The translations under genes were made by a program, and so were the position numbers. From contig QKIH01000053.1 in assembly GCA_003249645.1 (NCBI GenBank), positions 1 through 64,000 on the forward strand: a DNA stretch of 64,000 bases, in the 5' to 3' direction. Under the pieces are notes generated by a model that worked only from the letters and a program-made list of their open reading frames with translations, searched no databases and was not told the origin of the DNA. This DNA is from Desulfobulbaceae bacterium. Its GTDB lineage: Bacteria; Desulfobacterota; Desulfobulbia; Desulfobulbales; Desulfocapsaceae. Shown here in pieces: positions 19,174 to 29,839 of this stretch. Each line of letters starts with the position of its first letter. Positions within the stretch are counted from its first letter, which is position 1.

Positions 19174-20313
19174 TTGACAAAGATTGGCCGCTATTTTCTT
19201 GCCGTTTTGCTTCTTTTTCTTGTGCCGTATTCAACGGGAGCAAAACCTGAAATGGAGCCGCTTATTCTCGGTCAATCCTGTGCTCTGAGCGGGCCGACTC
19301 AGGATCTCGGCCTTGAGGTTCGTGCAGGTCTGCTTGCCGCCTTTTCAGAGCAGAATGCAAAAGGCGGAATAAAGAATCGTGAAATTATTCTTATCAGTAA
19401 AGATGACGGCTATGAACCGTACAGGGCAGAGAGAAACTCACTGGAGTTGATCCAGAATGACGATGTCTTCCTGTTGATAGGAGAAGTCGGAACACCAACT
19501 TCGCAGGCGGTGCTGCCGGTCATCAGAAAATACAATGTCCCCTTTTTCGCTCCACTCACCGGAGCAGAGTTTCTGCGTGATCCCTTTAATAAATATGTCA
19601 TTAATGTTCGCGGCAGCTATTATCAGGAGATGGAAAAACTGGCGCAATATCTCATTGATCAGAAGAAACTGACGAGAATTGCCTGTTTCTATCAGAATGA
19701 CAGCTATGGTTATACAGGGCTTGCCGGTATTACCCGGGCACTTGAGAAACGCGGTTTGAATCTTGTTTCCCAGGGCAGCTATGAAAGAAATACCGTGGCC
19801 GTTTTAGGTGCAATGAATGAAATCGATCAGGGTGAACCTCAGGCCATTGTGCTGGTCGGAGCCTATTCTGCCTGTGTTGAGTTTATAAAACTGAGAAAGA
19901 ACAGAAACAAGGCCCCCTGTATATACGGCAATATCTCTTTTGTCGGCTCCAAAAGCCTTCAGAAAAGTCTGGGCTCTTATCATAAAGACGTTATTGTATC
20001 CCAGGTTGTGCCTTTTCCATGGGATCTTTCACTGCAGCTGATTAAGAATTATCAGTTGGCTCTGCATAATTATCAAAGCTCTTTCTCTCCGGGTTTCGGT
20101 TCTCTTGAAGGATATGTTGCGGGCAGGTTATTTTGCGCTATTGCAACGCAAATTGAAGGAGAAATCACCAGGGAAAAGTTTCTGGAAACAATTTATCGAA
20201 ACAAAACGTTTGATATAGATGGATTAAAGCTTGTTTTTGGTGACAATGATAACCAGGGCATGGATGATATTTATTTGACTGCCATTGCTCCTGATTTTGT
20301 TCGTATAGATTAG
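19174..20313 (+). CDS. Periplasmic branched-chain amino acid/amide-type binding protein (Peripla_BP_6, LivJ-like)
   Basis: Signal peptide; LILGQSCALSGPTQDLGLEVRAGLLAAFSEQNAKGGIKNREI; LIGEVGTPTSQAV. Confidence 0.9.
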   Translation: MTKIGRYFLAVLLLFLVPYSTGAKPEMEPLILGQSCALSGPTQDLGLEVRAGLLAAFSEQNAKGGIKNREIILISKDDGYEPYRAERNSLELIQNDDVFLLIGEVGTPTSQAVLPVIRKYNVPFFAPLTGAEFLRDPFNKYVINVRGSYYQEMEKLAQYLIDQKKLTRIACFYQNDSYGYTGLAGITRALEKRGLNLVSQGSYERNTVAVLGAMNEIDQGEPQAIVLVGAYSACVEFIKLRKNRNKAPCIYGNISFVGSKSLQKSLGSYHKDVIVSQVVPFPWDLSLQLIKNYQLALHNYQSSFSPGFGSLEGYVAGRLFCAIATQIEGEITREKFLETIYRNKTFDIDGLKLVFGDNDNQGMDDIYLTAIAPDFVRID

Positions 20314-20332
20314 TCAGATTAGTACGTATCGT

Positions 20333-23314
20333 ATGTTGATATTCAAGAAACGCAACCTTTCTGCCACCCCTCTTTATACAGCTATCATTGTCATAGTCCT
20401 TATGGCCGGCGGTCTTGGTGGTTATTCAGCAATTACGAAATATAAGAATTATATCAACACCAAAGAAATTATTTCTGACAAATACAATACGGAATACCAA
20501 AACAGACTTGTTGAGGAAATGTCTGTAATCATAGATTTTATTGATTATAAGCAAAAGCTCTCTGCTATAAATCTTGAAAATCAACTTCAGCAGAAGGTGC
20601 AGATTGCCTACGTTACTGCCTCTCATATATATAGTTTTAATAAAGGCAATCTCCCTGAAGATACAATAAAAACTATGATCATCGAGACGCTGCGGCCGAT
20701 TCGGTGGGATACCAATCAGGGGTATTATTTTATTGGTGACGCCAGCAGTGGACGGTCACTTCTCCAGGCAAATGACCCTTCCATGGAAGGTGCAATTCTA
20801 TATGATATGCAGGATCCGGATGGGGAGTTTGTTATACGTAATATAATTGCCACCGTTTCTGAGAGAGGTGCCGGTCTTGTTACATACAAATGGAATAAAC
20901 CAGGAGAAACGAGTGTCGATTATTTAAAGAGTTCTTTTGTAAAATACTTTATGCCGTACAATTGGTATATCGGCGCAGGCATTTATCTTGATGAGATTCA
21001 GTATCAGTTGCAAAGCGATGTCCTTCAACGAATACGTGATATGAAATTTGCGCGATTTGGTTCAGTAGCATGTATTCGATCCGATGGGCAAACCCTTGTG
21101 GATTTTGAAAATACGAAAGACGGACGGCTGGTCGAAACAATCAAAGATGATGCCGGCAGTGATTTCGGCCGTGAAATAATAGCAATTTTCAAGACTGGTG
21201 ATAGAAAGGGGTTTGTTAAATCCATGTTCTATAAACCAGGCACCAATGAACTTACCCAGCGGTTGAGCTATATTCAGTATTTTGAGGAGTGGAACTGGAT
21301 ACTGATCACATCAATGTTTGAAGACGAAATGATCGCTGCAATAACAGCCGAGACAGAAAAATTTCGTCAAAGCACCGTTAAGGATCTTGGCATATTTGCA
21401 TCTATTTTCTTGGTTACCGTGACAGGTGTCTTTGCATTTGCCTTCTATTATTCAAGAAGGCTAGAAGATGATATCAGCCTTTTTACTGACTTTTTCAGAC
21501 AAAGTGCCTACCACAAGATTCCATTAGAGGACAAAAATCTGGCATTTAACGAGTTTCATGAACTCGGAGAGTTTGCCAACAAAATGGTTGAAGAAAGAAC
21601 AAAAGCCGACAACCTGGTTCTCAAGGACAAGTTGAGATTCAACTCCTTGTATCAAATTAGTAAAATGCAGGACTTACCTGTTCAGGAAGTGTGTAAATTT
21701 GCTCTGGAACGGACGCTCAAACTCAGTGAGTCGGAAGCGGGATATATCTGTCTGTTAAAGGATAAGGAGGCAAGAGCTGATGTTATCTGTATGCGGATAG
21801 AACGTGACAGTGAAAAAGTGCAGATACGTGATTTCACCAACGTTAAGCTGGATAAAAACACCACCGCATATATAGCCTTGCAGCAGAAGAAAACCATCAA
21901 GGATAATGAGTCAGCGTATGAACATCTGATCGATAAGATATTTGGAGGAGGAGGGTGCACGACAACTCTCGATGTCCCAATAACCGACGGTGAAAAGGTA
22001 GTGGCTGTGGCTGGCGTTTGTAATAAATCAGCTGGTCCTTACGATGAGTTTGACGAACAGCAGTTGGCAATTGTCTATGAAGGTGTCTGGCATCATCTGA
22101 TTCGTGAAAGGAATGAGAAAGAAAAACTCCGCTTGAGAAACCTGCTGGAGTCGATCAATGATTCCATGTCATCAATGATCATAGGTGTGGACAAAAATTG
22201 CAGGGTGATTCAATGGAACAGGCAAACAGAAATAATTACCGGGATAGCAGAGAGCCAGGCTGCAGGGCAGCCGGTTGACATACTCCTGCCGAGGATAAAA
22301 AATCTGATTCCAAAGATTCAGCAGGTGATAAATGACGGTGAACCGAAGGAAGTGCACAATGCTGAATATCATGCAAAAGATATGAAACGCTTTGAAGATA
22401 TATCGGTGTATCCGCTTGTTGGCACACTTTTCCATGGTGCAGTAATTCGTATTGATGATGTTACAGAAAAAGTGCGCATGGAAGATATGATGATGCAATC
22501 TGAAAAGATGCTGTCCGTAGGCGGTCTCGCAGCAGGTATGGCGCACGAGATTAACAATCCCCTTGCAGGGATTGTACAGAACCTGCAGGTAGCCAGAAAG
22601 CGTCTCACCAACCAGGTTGTCAGAAACAGAAAAGTTGCAGAAGAACTGGATATAGACCTTGAAAAGCTCGAACTCTACATGAAAGAGAGAAAGGTAGATG
22701 CTATGTTTGATTCCATAGCATCTTCTGCAGAAAGGGCAGGAAGCCTCGTTTCAAATATGTTGAGTTTCAGCCGGAAGAGCGATTCGGTATTTACCTCGAC
22801 AGACATAATTGATCTTATGGAAAAAACCATCGATCTTGTATCGAAAGATTATGATCTAAAGAAGAATTATGATTTTAAGAAAATCAGGCTTATCCGTCAG
22901 TTTGACGATGGGCTCCCTTTAATCCCCTGTGAGCAGCAGAATATCCAGCAGGTTTTCTTCAATATTTTAAAAAATGGTGCTCAGGCTCTCCATGAGAAAA
23001 GTTTTAGAGGAACTGAGCCGCAGATTGTAATAAGCATACAACATATTGAGGGAACTATTCAGATCGCTATCGAGGATAACGGCCCCGGTATAGACAGTGA
23101 ACTCGTCAAGAGAATTTTTGAACCGTTCTTTACCACAAAGCCTGTCGGCATCGGTACAGGACTTGGTCTTTCGATTTCTTACTTTATCATCAATGAACAG
23201 CACCGCGGCAGCATTGAAGTCAATTCCAGCATAGGAGAGGGGACCCGCTTCATGATCAAGCTTCCCTGTGTAAGAGATATTACTCTTTCCGCTGAGACTA
23301 TGAGAATCGGTTAG
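20333..23314 (+). CDS. Membrane sensor histidine kinase (Cache + GAF + PAS + HisKA/HATPase)
   Basis: TM segments, Cache-like sensor ([22 protein letters not shown]...[14 protein letters not shown]), GAF region, [17 protein letters not shown]-box, [26 protein letters not shown]. Confidence 0.93.
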   Translation: MLIFKKRNLSATPLYTAIIVIVLMAGGLGGYSAITKYKNYINTKEIISDKYNTEYQNRLVEEMSVIIDFIDYKQKLSAINLENQLQQKVQIAYVTASHIYSFNKGNLPEDTIKTMIIETLRPIRWDTNQGYYFIGDASSGRSLLQANDPSMEGAILYDMQDPDGEFVIRNIIATVSERGAGLVTYKWNKPGETSVDYLKSSFVKYFMPYNWYIGAGIYLDEIQYQLQSDVLQRIRDMKFARFGSVACIRSDGQTLVDFENTKDGRLVETIKDDAGSDFGREIIAIFKTGDRKGFVKSMFYKPGTNELTQRLSYIQYFEEWNWILITSMFEDEMIAAITAETEKFRQSTVKDLGIFASIFLVTVTGVFAFAFYYSRRLEDDISLFTDFFRQSAYHKIPLEDKNLAFNEFHELGEFANKMVEERTKADNLVLKDKLRFNSLYQISKMQDLPVQEVCKFALERTLKLSESEAGYICLLKDKEARADVICMRIERDSEKVQIRDFTNVKLDKNTTAYIALQQKKTIKDNESAYEHLIDKIFGGGGCTTTLDVPITDGEKVVAVAGVCNKSAGPYDEFDEQQLAIVYEGVWHHLIRERNEKEKLRLRNLLESINDSMSSMIIGVDKNCRVIQWNRQTEIITGIAESQAAGQPVDILLPRIKNLIPKIQQVINDGEPKEVHNAEYHAKDMKRFEDISVYPLVGTLFHGAVIRIDDVTEKVRMEDMMMQSEKMLSVGGLAAGMAHEINNPLAGIVQNLQVARKRLTNQVVRNRKVAEELDIDLEKLELYMKERKVDAMFDSIASSAERAGSLVSNMLSFSRKSDSVFTSTDIIDLMEKTIDLVSKDYDLKKNYDFKKIRLIRQFDDGLPLIPCEQQNIQQVFFNILKNGAQALHEKSFRGTEPQIVISIQHIEGTIQIAIEDNGPGIDSELVKRIFEPFFTTKPVGIGTGLGLSISYFIINEQHRGSIEVNSSIGEGTRFMIKLPCVRDITLSAETMRIG

Positions 23315-24660
23315 CCGTCTGTCCTGATTACCCTGCAGTCCAGGGTTCCTTTGTGCAATGTGATTTCCACCATGTCATCAGGCTTAACCTGATTTGCCTC
23401 GGTAATTGGCTTAAAGGATTTAGAACCCGCTTTTATGCGGGTAATACTGTAACCTCGACCAAGTGTGGCAAGCGGTGATACGCTGTCCAAAAGAGCTGCT
23501 TTACTTTTAAATTCGGTTTGCTTTTTTTCTATGGCGTACATCATTGCCCGTTTTAGTCTTTCCTGGAGTGTCTTGGTTGTGTTTACGGCGAGCTGGAGGC
23601 GATTTTGCGGCGAATAGCGGTGCAGTTTATAGGTGAAACTGTCCGTTCGCTGCTGAAGAAGATGCAAACGTGATTGAAACGATGAAATAAATTGAGAAAC
23701 CGCGTAATCAGCCTTTAACAGGCTGTGTTCTATCTTGCTGTCGATTAATCGGAGTTTTTTCGAGGCATATTCAAAACGTCTTGTTGCAAGCAGCAGGCTG
23801 TTTTTCATTTCCCGTGAAATTTTTCGTTCCAGGAAAGTAAGACGCTGCTTGATTTCTGAATAAGAAGAAAAAATCTGGCTGGCTGCAGCCGTCGGAGTTG
23901 GGCAACGCAGATCTGCACAGAAATCTGCGATGGTGAAATCTATTTCATGACCTATTCCTGTTACAATCGGGATATGCGATGCGGCAATTGCTCTTGCAAG
24001 TTTTTCATCATTAAATGCCCACAAATCCTCGAGAGATCCTCCGCCGCGACAAAGGACAATCAGATCGGCCTGCAGTAGTTTGTTGGTTTTTACAACTGCT
24101 GATCGTATTTCATCAGCTGCATCTTTGCCCTGAACGGCAACAGGGTAGATTGAAATTTTGCATGGTGCTGAGCTGAAGCTGTAAATTTTAAGAAAATCCT
24201 GCAGAGCTGCACCGGTGGCAGAAGTAATTACGACAACATGTCTTGGGTAGCGCGGGACAATTCTTTTTCTCTGTTCATCAAACAGGCCTTCACTTTGTAG
24301 TTTGATTTTGAGCTTCTCAAAGCGTTCCTGCAGGATGCCTGCCCCGGACTGATCGACAGTATCGACGATAATCTGGTATTCGCCGCGCTGTTCATATACC
24401 GATAATCGTCCATGACAGATTATCTCCTGGCCGTCTTCCAACGGTTTATCGAGATAACGTTTCTGGGTTTTAAATAAAACGCAGCGGATTTGTGCTTCTC
24501 CATCTTTTAACACAAAGTAGGTATGACCGGAAAACGGCGTCTTACAGTTGGATATTTCGCCTTTGACATGGACAAATCTATACGTCCCCTCAAGAAGATG
24601 ACGTATGGAAGCGGTTAACTGGCTAACAGATTGTATGGTGGATGATGTCTCAAATGTCAT
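23311..24660 (-). CDS. xseA: Exodeoxyribonuclease VII large subunit
   Basis: OB-fold VKGEISNCKTPFSGHTYFVLKD, VVITSATGAALQDFLKI, LCRGGGSLEDLWAFNDE. Confidence 0.95.
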   Translation of the reverse strand: MTFETSSTIQSVSQLTASIRHLLEGTYRFVHVKGEISNCKTPFSGHTYFVLKDGEAQIRCVLFKTQKRYLDKPLEDGQEIICHGRLSVYEQRGEYQIIVDTVDQSGAGILQERFEKLKIKLQSEGLFDEQRKRIVPRYPRHVVVITSATGAALQDFLKIYSFSSAPCKISIYPVAVQGKDAADEIRSAVVKTNKLLQADLIVLCRGGGSLEDLWAFNDEKLARAIAASHIPIVTGIGHEIDFTIADFCADLRCPTPTAAASQIFSSYSEIKQRLTFLERKISREMKNSLLLATRRFEYASKKLRLIDSKIEHSLLKADYAVSQFISSFQSRLHLLQQRTDSFTYKLHRYSPQNRLQLAVNTTKTLQERLKRAMMYAIEKKQTEFKSKAALLDSVSPLATLGRGYSITRIKAGSKSFKPITEANQVKPDDMVEITLHKGTLDCRVIRTDG

Positions 24661-24798
24661 GGAAATAATCTCATAACGTATCCGATTTAGTAATGGAAAA
24701 GGCTATTTTACAAATAGACAGTGTCTGCTCAATATACTATATTGCACCAGTCAAACAATCAATCGATAATACCTCAAAGAGAGTCCCGGAGATAAGTT

Positions 24799-25506
24799 AT
24801 GTCAAAAGAGAGCGCGTTTGAGAAAAAACACGGTGAAGATAAACTTCTCAATGATGTGAGCGGGGTGCTTGATCATCTGAATCTGCCGCCTGCACTTGTT
24901 GAATTTATCAGAAAGAATATGCGTACCGTCCAGCTGGTTTTGACGGTTGTTGTTCTTCTCACTGTTTTTTTCTCTTTTTACGGTTCGTATCGAGAGAAGA
25001 AAATCGATAGAGGGGCGCAGGCGCTTGCCAATGCCGTAAAATTAACCGGCGCCGAGAAAACTACAGCACTTGAAGAAGTTGAAAAAAAATATAGCGGTGA
25101 TGGAGCTGCTGTATGGGCAGAAGTGGGAAGAGCTCATGAAATACTTCTTAATAAAGAATATGAGAAAGCAGCCGCCCTTTATGTTTCAATAGCGAAAGAT
25201 GCAGGAGAAAGCAGCCCGCTCTATCTCCTGGCAATCTATGGTGCAGCCCAGTCTGAGGAGGGAGCAGAAAACCTCTCAGGTGCTCTTGCACACTATGATA
25301 TGTTAAAAAACCAGCCTGGATATGAAAGTGTCGGCTTTGCCGGAGTCGCACGAATTCAGGAACGCAACAAGGAATATGACAAAGCTCTCGCAACCTATGA
25401 ATTGTATCTCGGAGAGCTAGCTGATTATCCTGCAACGTACCCTGAAAAGATTCTGGTTGAAGAAAAGATGGCAAAACTTAAAGCAATTACACAAAAAGCT
25501 GAATAA
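24799..25506 (+). CDS. Single-TM tetratricopeptide-like protein (YfgM-like)
   Basis: TM segment VQLVLTVVVLLTVFFSFYG; TPR-like helical repeats. Confidence 0.7.
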   Translation: MSKESAFEKKHGEDKLLNDVSGVLDHLNLPPALVEFIRKNMRTVQLVLTVVVLLTVFFSFYGSYREKKIDRGAQALANAVKLTGAEKTTALEEVEKKYSGDGAAVWAEVGRAHEILLNKEYEKAAALYVSIAKDAGESSPLYLLAIYGAAQSEEGAENLSGALAHYDMLKNQPGYESVGFAGVARIQERNKEYDKALATYELYLGELADYPATYPEKILVEEKMAKLKAITQKAE

Positions 25507-25523
25507 TTATCACGGAGGTTGTC

Positions 25524-26726
25524 ATGCCCGGATTTGAAATATTTGGAGAGGAAGAAAAACGACAGATTCAAGACGTTCTTGATACAGGTGTGCTGTTTCG
25601 TTATGAGTTTGATCAACAGAGAAAAGGTGTCTTCAAAGTAAAGGAATTTGAAGAAGCTTTTGCAGCATATACCGGTGCTAAGTGTGCACAGGCGGTAACC
25701 TCCGGAACCGCTGCGTTGAAGGTTGGGCTCACTGCACTTGGCGTAAGCGCAGGTGATGAGGTTATAACCCAGTGTTTTACCTTTGTCGCTACCTGGGAAG
25801 CCATTCTTGAAGTTGGGGCAATCCCTGTTTTCTGTGAGGTGAATGAAACACTCAATCTTGATCCGGAAGACCTGAAGAAGAAAATCACTGACAAGACAAA
25901 ATGCATAATTCCGGTTCATATGCTCGGAGCACAGGCGCAGATCGAAGAAATCCTGGCCATAGCAAATGAACACAATATTCCGGTTCTGGAAGATACTGCA
26001 CAGGCAGCAGGGGGCAGGATTAACGGAAAGCATCTTGGCACATTTGGTGCATGCGGAACATTTTCCTTTGATTCTGTAAAAACAATGACTACCGGAGAAG
26101 GCGGCATGGTTATTACAAACGATGCTGATCTCTGGCGTTCGATGTCCGAGTATCAGGACCACGGCCATGACCATATTAAAAATCCGGGGGGGCGTGGTGG
26201 CGAACTGAGAAGCTTCATCGGATTTAACTACAGAATGATGGAACTTCAGGGCGCAATGGGACTTGCTCAACTGGCTAAACTTGATTCAATGATAGTTGCG
26301 CAAAAGAAGAATAAAGCAAGACTGATGGAAGCTGCCTCAGTCATCCCAGGTGTTTCTTTCCGTAAATTAGTCGATGAGGCAGGTGATTCCGCGACATTTA
26401 TGGCATTTATTCTCCAGGATAAAGAACATTGTCAAAAAGTAAATGCCTCTCTTGCTGCTGATGGTGTCGGAGCAATTAACTGGGCATCAAATAATTGGCA
26501 TTTTTATCCAAGGTGGGAGCATTTGTTAGGGGCAAAAACACTGGCTAAAAATGGCTGGCCGTTCTGTGAGCCCGGAGGAAAGCGACGTGTAATATATGAT
26601 CCGCAGGCTTTCCCAAAATCTGCCCAGCTTATGGACAGAACGTTAGTGTATCCTGTTAACATTAAAATGTCCGATGAACAGCTTGGTAAAATGGCTGCCG
26701 CCCTGAAAAAGGCTGCATCGCTGTAA
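25524..26726 (+). CDS. DegT/DnrJ/EryC1/StrS family PLP-dependent aminotransferase
   Basis: AVTSGTAALKVGLTALGVSAGDEVITQCFTF, EDTAQAAGG, SFDSVKTMTTGEGGMV, YPVNIKMS. Confidence 0.92.
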   Translation: MPGFEIFGEEEKRQIQDVLDTGVLFRYEFDQQRKGVFKVKEFEEAFAAYTGAKCAQAVTSGTAALKVGLTALGVSAGDEVITQCFTFVATWEAILEVGAIPVFCEVNETLNLDPEDLKKKITDKTKCIIPVHMLGAQAQIEEILAIANEHNIPVLEDTAQAAGGRINGKHLGTFGACGTFSFDSVKTMTTGEGGMVITNDADLWRSMSEYQDHGHDHIKNPGGRGGELRSFIGFNYRMMELQGAMGLAQLAKLDSMIVAQKKNKARLMEAASVIPGVSFRKLVDEAGDSATFMAFILQDKEHCQKVNASLAADGVGAINWASNNWHFYPRWEHLLGAKTLAKNGWPFCEPGGKRRVIYDPQAFPKSAQLMDRTLVYPVNIKMSDEQLGKMAAALKKAASL

Positions 26727-26751
26727 GACTTTAATTTACCAAAACAAAAAA

Positions 26752-26787
26752 AGCCCGACAGTCAGTTAGACTGCCGGGCTTTTTTTA
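26752..26787. terminator. Intrinsic terminator after DegT gene
   Basis: GCCCG-a-CAGT / ACTG-c-CGGGC stem with T-run. Confidence 0.85.
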
Positions 26788-26807
26788 TTTAAAAGAAACG
26801 ATGCCGG

Positions 26808-27173
26808 TTATCGTTTATAAAACATATGTGAACCGAATTGGTTTACATATGTGTATTGGGATGCCCAGTATGGTTTTACCGTGTCCAGATGGTAGTAGGT
26901 TGCCCCGGTTGTCACATCGTTGTTCTGCAACGCAACATAAACAGACTTCATACAGTTGAAGAATGCTTTGGGATCGTCCGGCAGATATGATTTCTTTTGA
27001 AATGTCCAACTGAACTGATATGGCTGAGTTACCACATCCTTTATTGTCAGCTTTCGTTCCAATGCTCTATTAAGGGTCACATTAACCACTGCGACCTGGC
27101 CGATTTCGGGCTCCGATCTCGCTTCGTGATAAACATTAAGCGTGAGCCACAACAAGCCTTCTAAAATTGACAT
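26808..27173 (-). CDS. Cell wall hydrolase, SleB/CwlJ type (Hydrolase_2), no evident signal peptide
   Basis: LNVYHEARSEPEIGQVAVVNVTLNRA, VTQPYQFSW, ATYYH. Confidence 0.85.
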   Translation of the reverse strand: MSILEGLLWLTLNVYHEARSEPEIGQVAVVNVTLNRALERKLTIKDVVTQPYQFSWTFQKKSYLPDDPKAFFNCMKSVYVALQNNDVTTGATYYHLDTVKPYWASQYTYVNQFGSHMFYKR

Positions 27174-27444
27174 TGTTTTCTCCCCAATAACTAGGTAATG
27201 TGCATCTACATGTTCTTTCGTAAAAAAACAAAAACCTGCGAGATTACCACATTATTATTGCCTGTCAAGTAAAAAGGTGGAAAATTGAGCTTTTTCCGCT
27301 ATATATTGTGCATATAAGTATGAGCGATACACAATGTTGGTTAATGCTTTCTTATTAAATAAGCATGGAGTAAAAGAAGACAAGATCAATGATATCCTGA
27401 TTGATCATTTTTAAGAAAAGTTATTGATATTATAAAATAAAAAA

Positions 27445-27882
27445 ATGCAATATACATCCGGTGAAATTAAAAGAGTACTCATGATCAGATTTGATCATGA
27501 TGATGATGTTCTCGAAGAGCTGAAGCGGCTGGTAAAAAAAGAAAACATAAAAGCAGGCTGGTTTCAGCTTATTGGTGGTGTTGGCAAGGCAGAAATTGTG
27601 ACAGGTCCGATGCGTCCGACTGTTCCTCCCGTACCTGTGTGGCACCAGCTGGACAAGGCAAATGAAATCATTGCGGCCGGATCAATTGCCTGGTGTGAAG
27701 AAGAACCTGCTCTCCACGTTCATGGTGCAGCAGGCAACAGCGACACAACAAAAGTCGGGTGTTTGAGGAAAAAACTACAGGTCTATCTGCTGATCGAGGC
27801 AGTGATTTTTGAGTTTGACGGCATGGAGGTCTGTCGTCAGTGGTTTGCCGACGGTCAATTCAACAGGCTGGAGTTGAAATAA
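27445..27882 (+). CDS. PPC/DUF296 domain DNA-binding-like protein
   Basis: RFDHDDDVLEELKRLVKKENIKAGWFQLIGGVGKAEI, HVHGAAG, VIFEFDG. Confidence 0.85.
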   Translation: MQYTSGEIKRVLMIRFDHDDDVLEELKRLVKKENIKAGWFQLIGGVGKAEIVTGPMRPTVPPVPVWHQLDKANEIIAAGSIAWCEEEPALHVHGAAGNSDTTKVGCLRKKLQVYLLIEAVIFEFDGMEVCRQWFADGQFNRLELK

Positions 27883-27885
27883 TGT

Positions 27886-28785
27886 TTATGAAAGGCTGAG
27901 TCTTTTTTTCTTTCTCACATTAATCTTTCCAAATACCATACCTACAATAAATACTGCAGCACCGGCAAGAAACCAGTACATCATCTGGTTGTTTCTCAGG
28001 GCAGCAATCTGACTTTGCAGTTGATTAATGACCAGCTGGTTTTCATCACTCTTCTTCTTGAGTGCATCTCTCTCTTTGGCAATAGCTGTGCTGTTCTCTG
28101 ACGTGAAGAGCAGGTCTTCGTATTTCTTTTTTAAATCTGCAAGCTGCTGGGTAGTCTGTTCGGCTTCATGAAGCTGATTCTGCTGTTCCTCTATCGAAGC
28201 CTGAAGAGACTGTATTTCAGTTTTTGCCTCTTCATGCTGATCAAGCAGACTGATGTTTTCATCCGAAACGATCTTCAATTGCCGCAACTTGCCAACTTCC
28301 TGCTCAAGTTCTGAATTTGTTTGTGACAGAACGTTTAATTCATTGTTAAGACTACTGTTCTGGGCCTGTAAATCTAAAATAGTCTGTTGAGTCTGATCAG
28401 GGTTTGAGGCCAGAACTTCATATTGCTGAAGTGATGAAAGTTTGTCCTTTAATGAAGTGATTTCGGTTTGAAGCTGCTCAATGATATTTTTTTTAGGCAG
28501 CTCTTCTTTAAGATATTGTTTTGCTATCCAGCCGACCTCACCGGTTGCCGTTTTTACTTTAACGTATGAGTCGGTCTTTTCAAGTATGTCCAGCGGTTCA
28601 TCACTTTGAACTGTTGCTACAACAGTATACGGTTTTTCCAGCTTGTCTTTGAGATTGACGACAAGGTAGTCGGAAACATACATTGTCTCGGCGAACACAC
28701 AGGGAGAAAAGAAAAAAGGTGCTAGTAAACAGCCGACGAGAAAAGTACGATTAAGGCCTGTTGAGGTCGTAGTGAAGAAGCGCAT
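27886..28785 (-). CDS. SH3-domain membrane protein with coiled coil and C-terminal TM (TIGR04211-like)
   Basis: Signal peptide, MYVSDYLVVNLKDK...YTVVATVQSDEPLDILEKTDSYVKVKTATGEVGWIAKQYL; long coiled coil; C-terminal TM. Confidence 0.85.
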   Translation of the reverse strand: MRFFTTTSTGLNRTFLVGCLLAPFFFSPCVFAETMYVSDYLVVNLKDKLEKPYTVVATVQSDEPLDILEKTDSYVKVKTATGEVGWIAKQYLKEELPKKNIIEQLQTEITSLKDKLSSLQQYEVLASNPDQTQQTILDLQAQNSSLNNELNVLSQTNSELEQEVGKLRQLKIVSDENISLLDQHEEAKTEIQSLQASIEEQQNQLHEAEQTTQQLADLKKKYEDLLFTSENSTAIAKERDALKKKSDENQLVINQLQSQIAALRNNQMMYWFLAGAAVFIVGMVFGKINVRKKKRLSLS

Positions 28786-28939
28786 AAGAAATTATCCTGG
28801 TGCTTTAGTTGGTGAACGACGTAAACACGAAAAACTATATTTGTTTTAACGGGATAGATAAAGTCTGATATACTCTGAACAAGTGTGATTGTCAATCATA
28901 CCAGTTTGCTGTTATCAAGGCTATTGAGATGCCGGCAAA

Positions 28940-29830
28940 TTAAATTGATCCTTCACATTCAATAAGATATTTGGTGATTGTAAAAAAATCATCCATCGAA
29001 AGAGTTTCCGCTCTGGCTGAAGTTGAGATAGCAAGTCTTTCGAGCACCTGTTTAAGAAAATCTTTCTTTTCATTTTTAGCTTCGGGCAGCAGGCCAGGAA
29101 AAGAGAGACTGCTTGAGAGCGTATTATGAACCGTTTTTCTGCGTTGACTGAACGCTGCCCGTACTACTGCGGCAAAAACTTTAGCCTGAGTTTCATCTAA
29201 TAATAAATGAGGCAGGTTAAAATCTACTTTGACAACCACCGAGTCTATTTTGGGACGTGGATGAAATTCTGCAGGTTTTAAGGTCAGAAGTTTGGTCGTT
29301 TTTGCTGTTGCTCCCAGTAAGACTGTAGGAATCCCGTAATCTTTTGAGCCAACCGGGGCTGTTATTCTATCTGCCACTTCTTTTTGCAGCATGACAATTG
29401 CAAAATCGACCAGGTGACGGTTTTCAATAAGCTTGAAGAGAAACGGGTTGGAGATAGAGTAGGGGAGATTGGTGATGATTTTGAGTTTTTTCCCGCCGCA
29501 CAGAACAAAAAGTTCGTTAAAATCTGTTTTGAGAATATCCCGATGGATCAACTGAACATTGTTTTCAAGATCTTTTTCCTGCTCATGAAATCGAATAATT
29601 CCGCTATCGATTTCTATCCCTATTACAGATCCAGCTATTTTTGAAAGCGGTTTGGTCAACGCACCGAGGCCGACACCGACTTCAACAGCTGTATCAGAAA
29701 GAGTAAAATCGCCAAAGCTCGCTATTCTTTCAGCAGTAGACCTGTTAACCAGAAAATTCTGACCAAATTGTTTTTTTGGTGCCAATTTATGTGTTGTGAG
29801 GTTCTCTTTTGTATTCTGGTAGGCGCACAT
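28940..29830 (-). CDS. rsmA: 16S rRNA (adenine(1518)-N6/adenine(1519)-N6)-dimethyltransferase
   Basis: KKQFGQNFLVN, VEVGVGLGALT, ITNLPYSISNPFLF, FHPRPKIDSVVVK. Confidence 0.95.
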   Translation of the reverse strand: MCAYQNTKENLTTHKLAPKKQFGQNFLVNRSTAERIASFGDFTLSDTAVEVGVGLGALTKPLSKIAGSVIGIEIDSGIIRFHEQEKDLENNVQLIHRDILKTDFNELFVLCGGKKLKIITNLPYSISNPFLFKLIENRHLVDFAIVMLQKEVADRITAPVGSKDYGIPTVLLGATAKTTKLLTLKPAEFHPRPKIDSVVVKVDFNLPHLLLDETQAKVFAAVVRAAFSQRRKTVHNTLSSSLSFPGLLPEAKNEKKDFLKQVLERLAISTSARAETLSMDDFFTITKYLIECEGSI

Positions 29831-29839
29831 AAGATATTC

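Noticed and set aside
25425-26270. 281-aa minus-strand ORF
   Set aside because: Lies antisense to the DegT aminotransferase; Cys/Phe-rich low-likelihood translation
27333-27413. 26-codon ORF MLVNAFLLNKHGVKEDKINDILIDHF with a hairpin at its end
   Set aside because: No clear ribosome-binding site or homology I can recognise; could be chance
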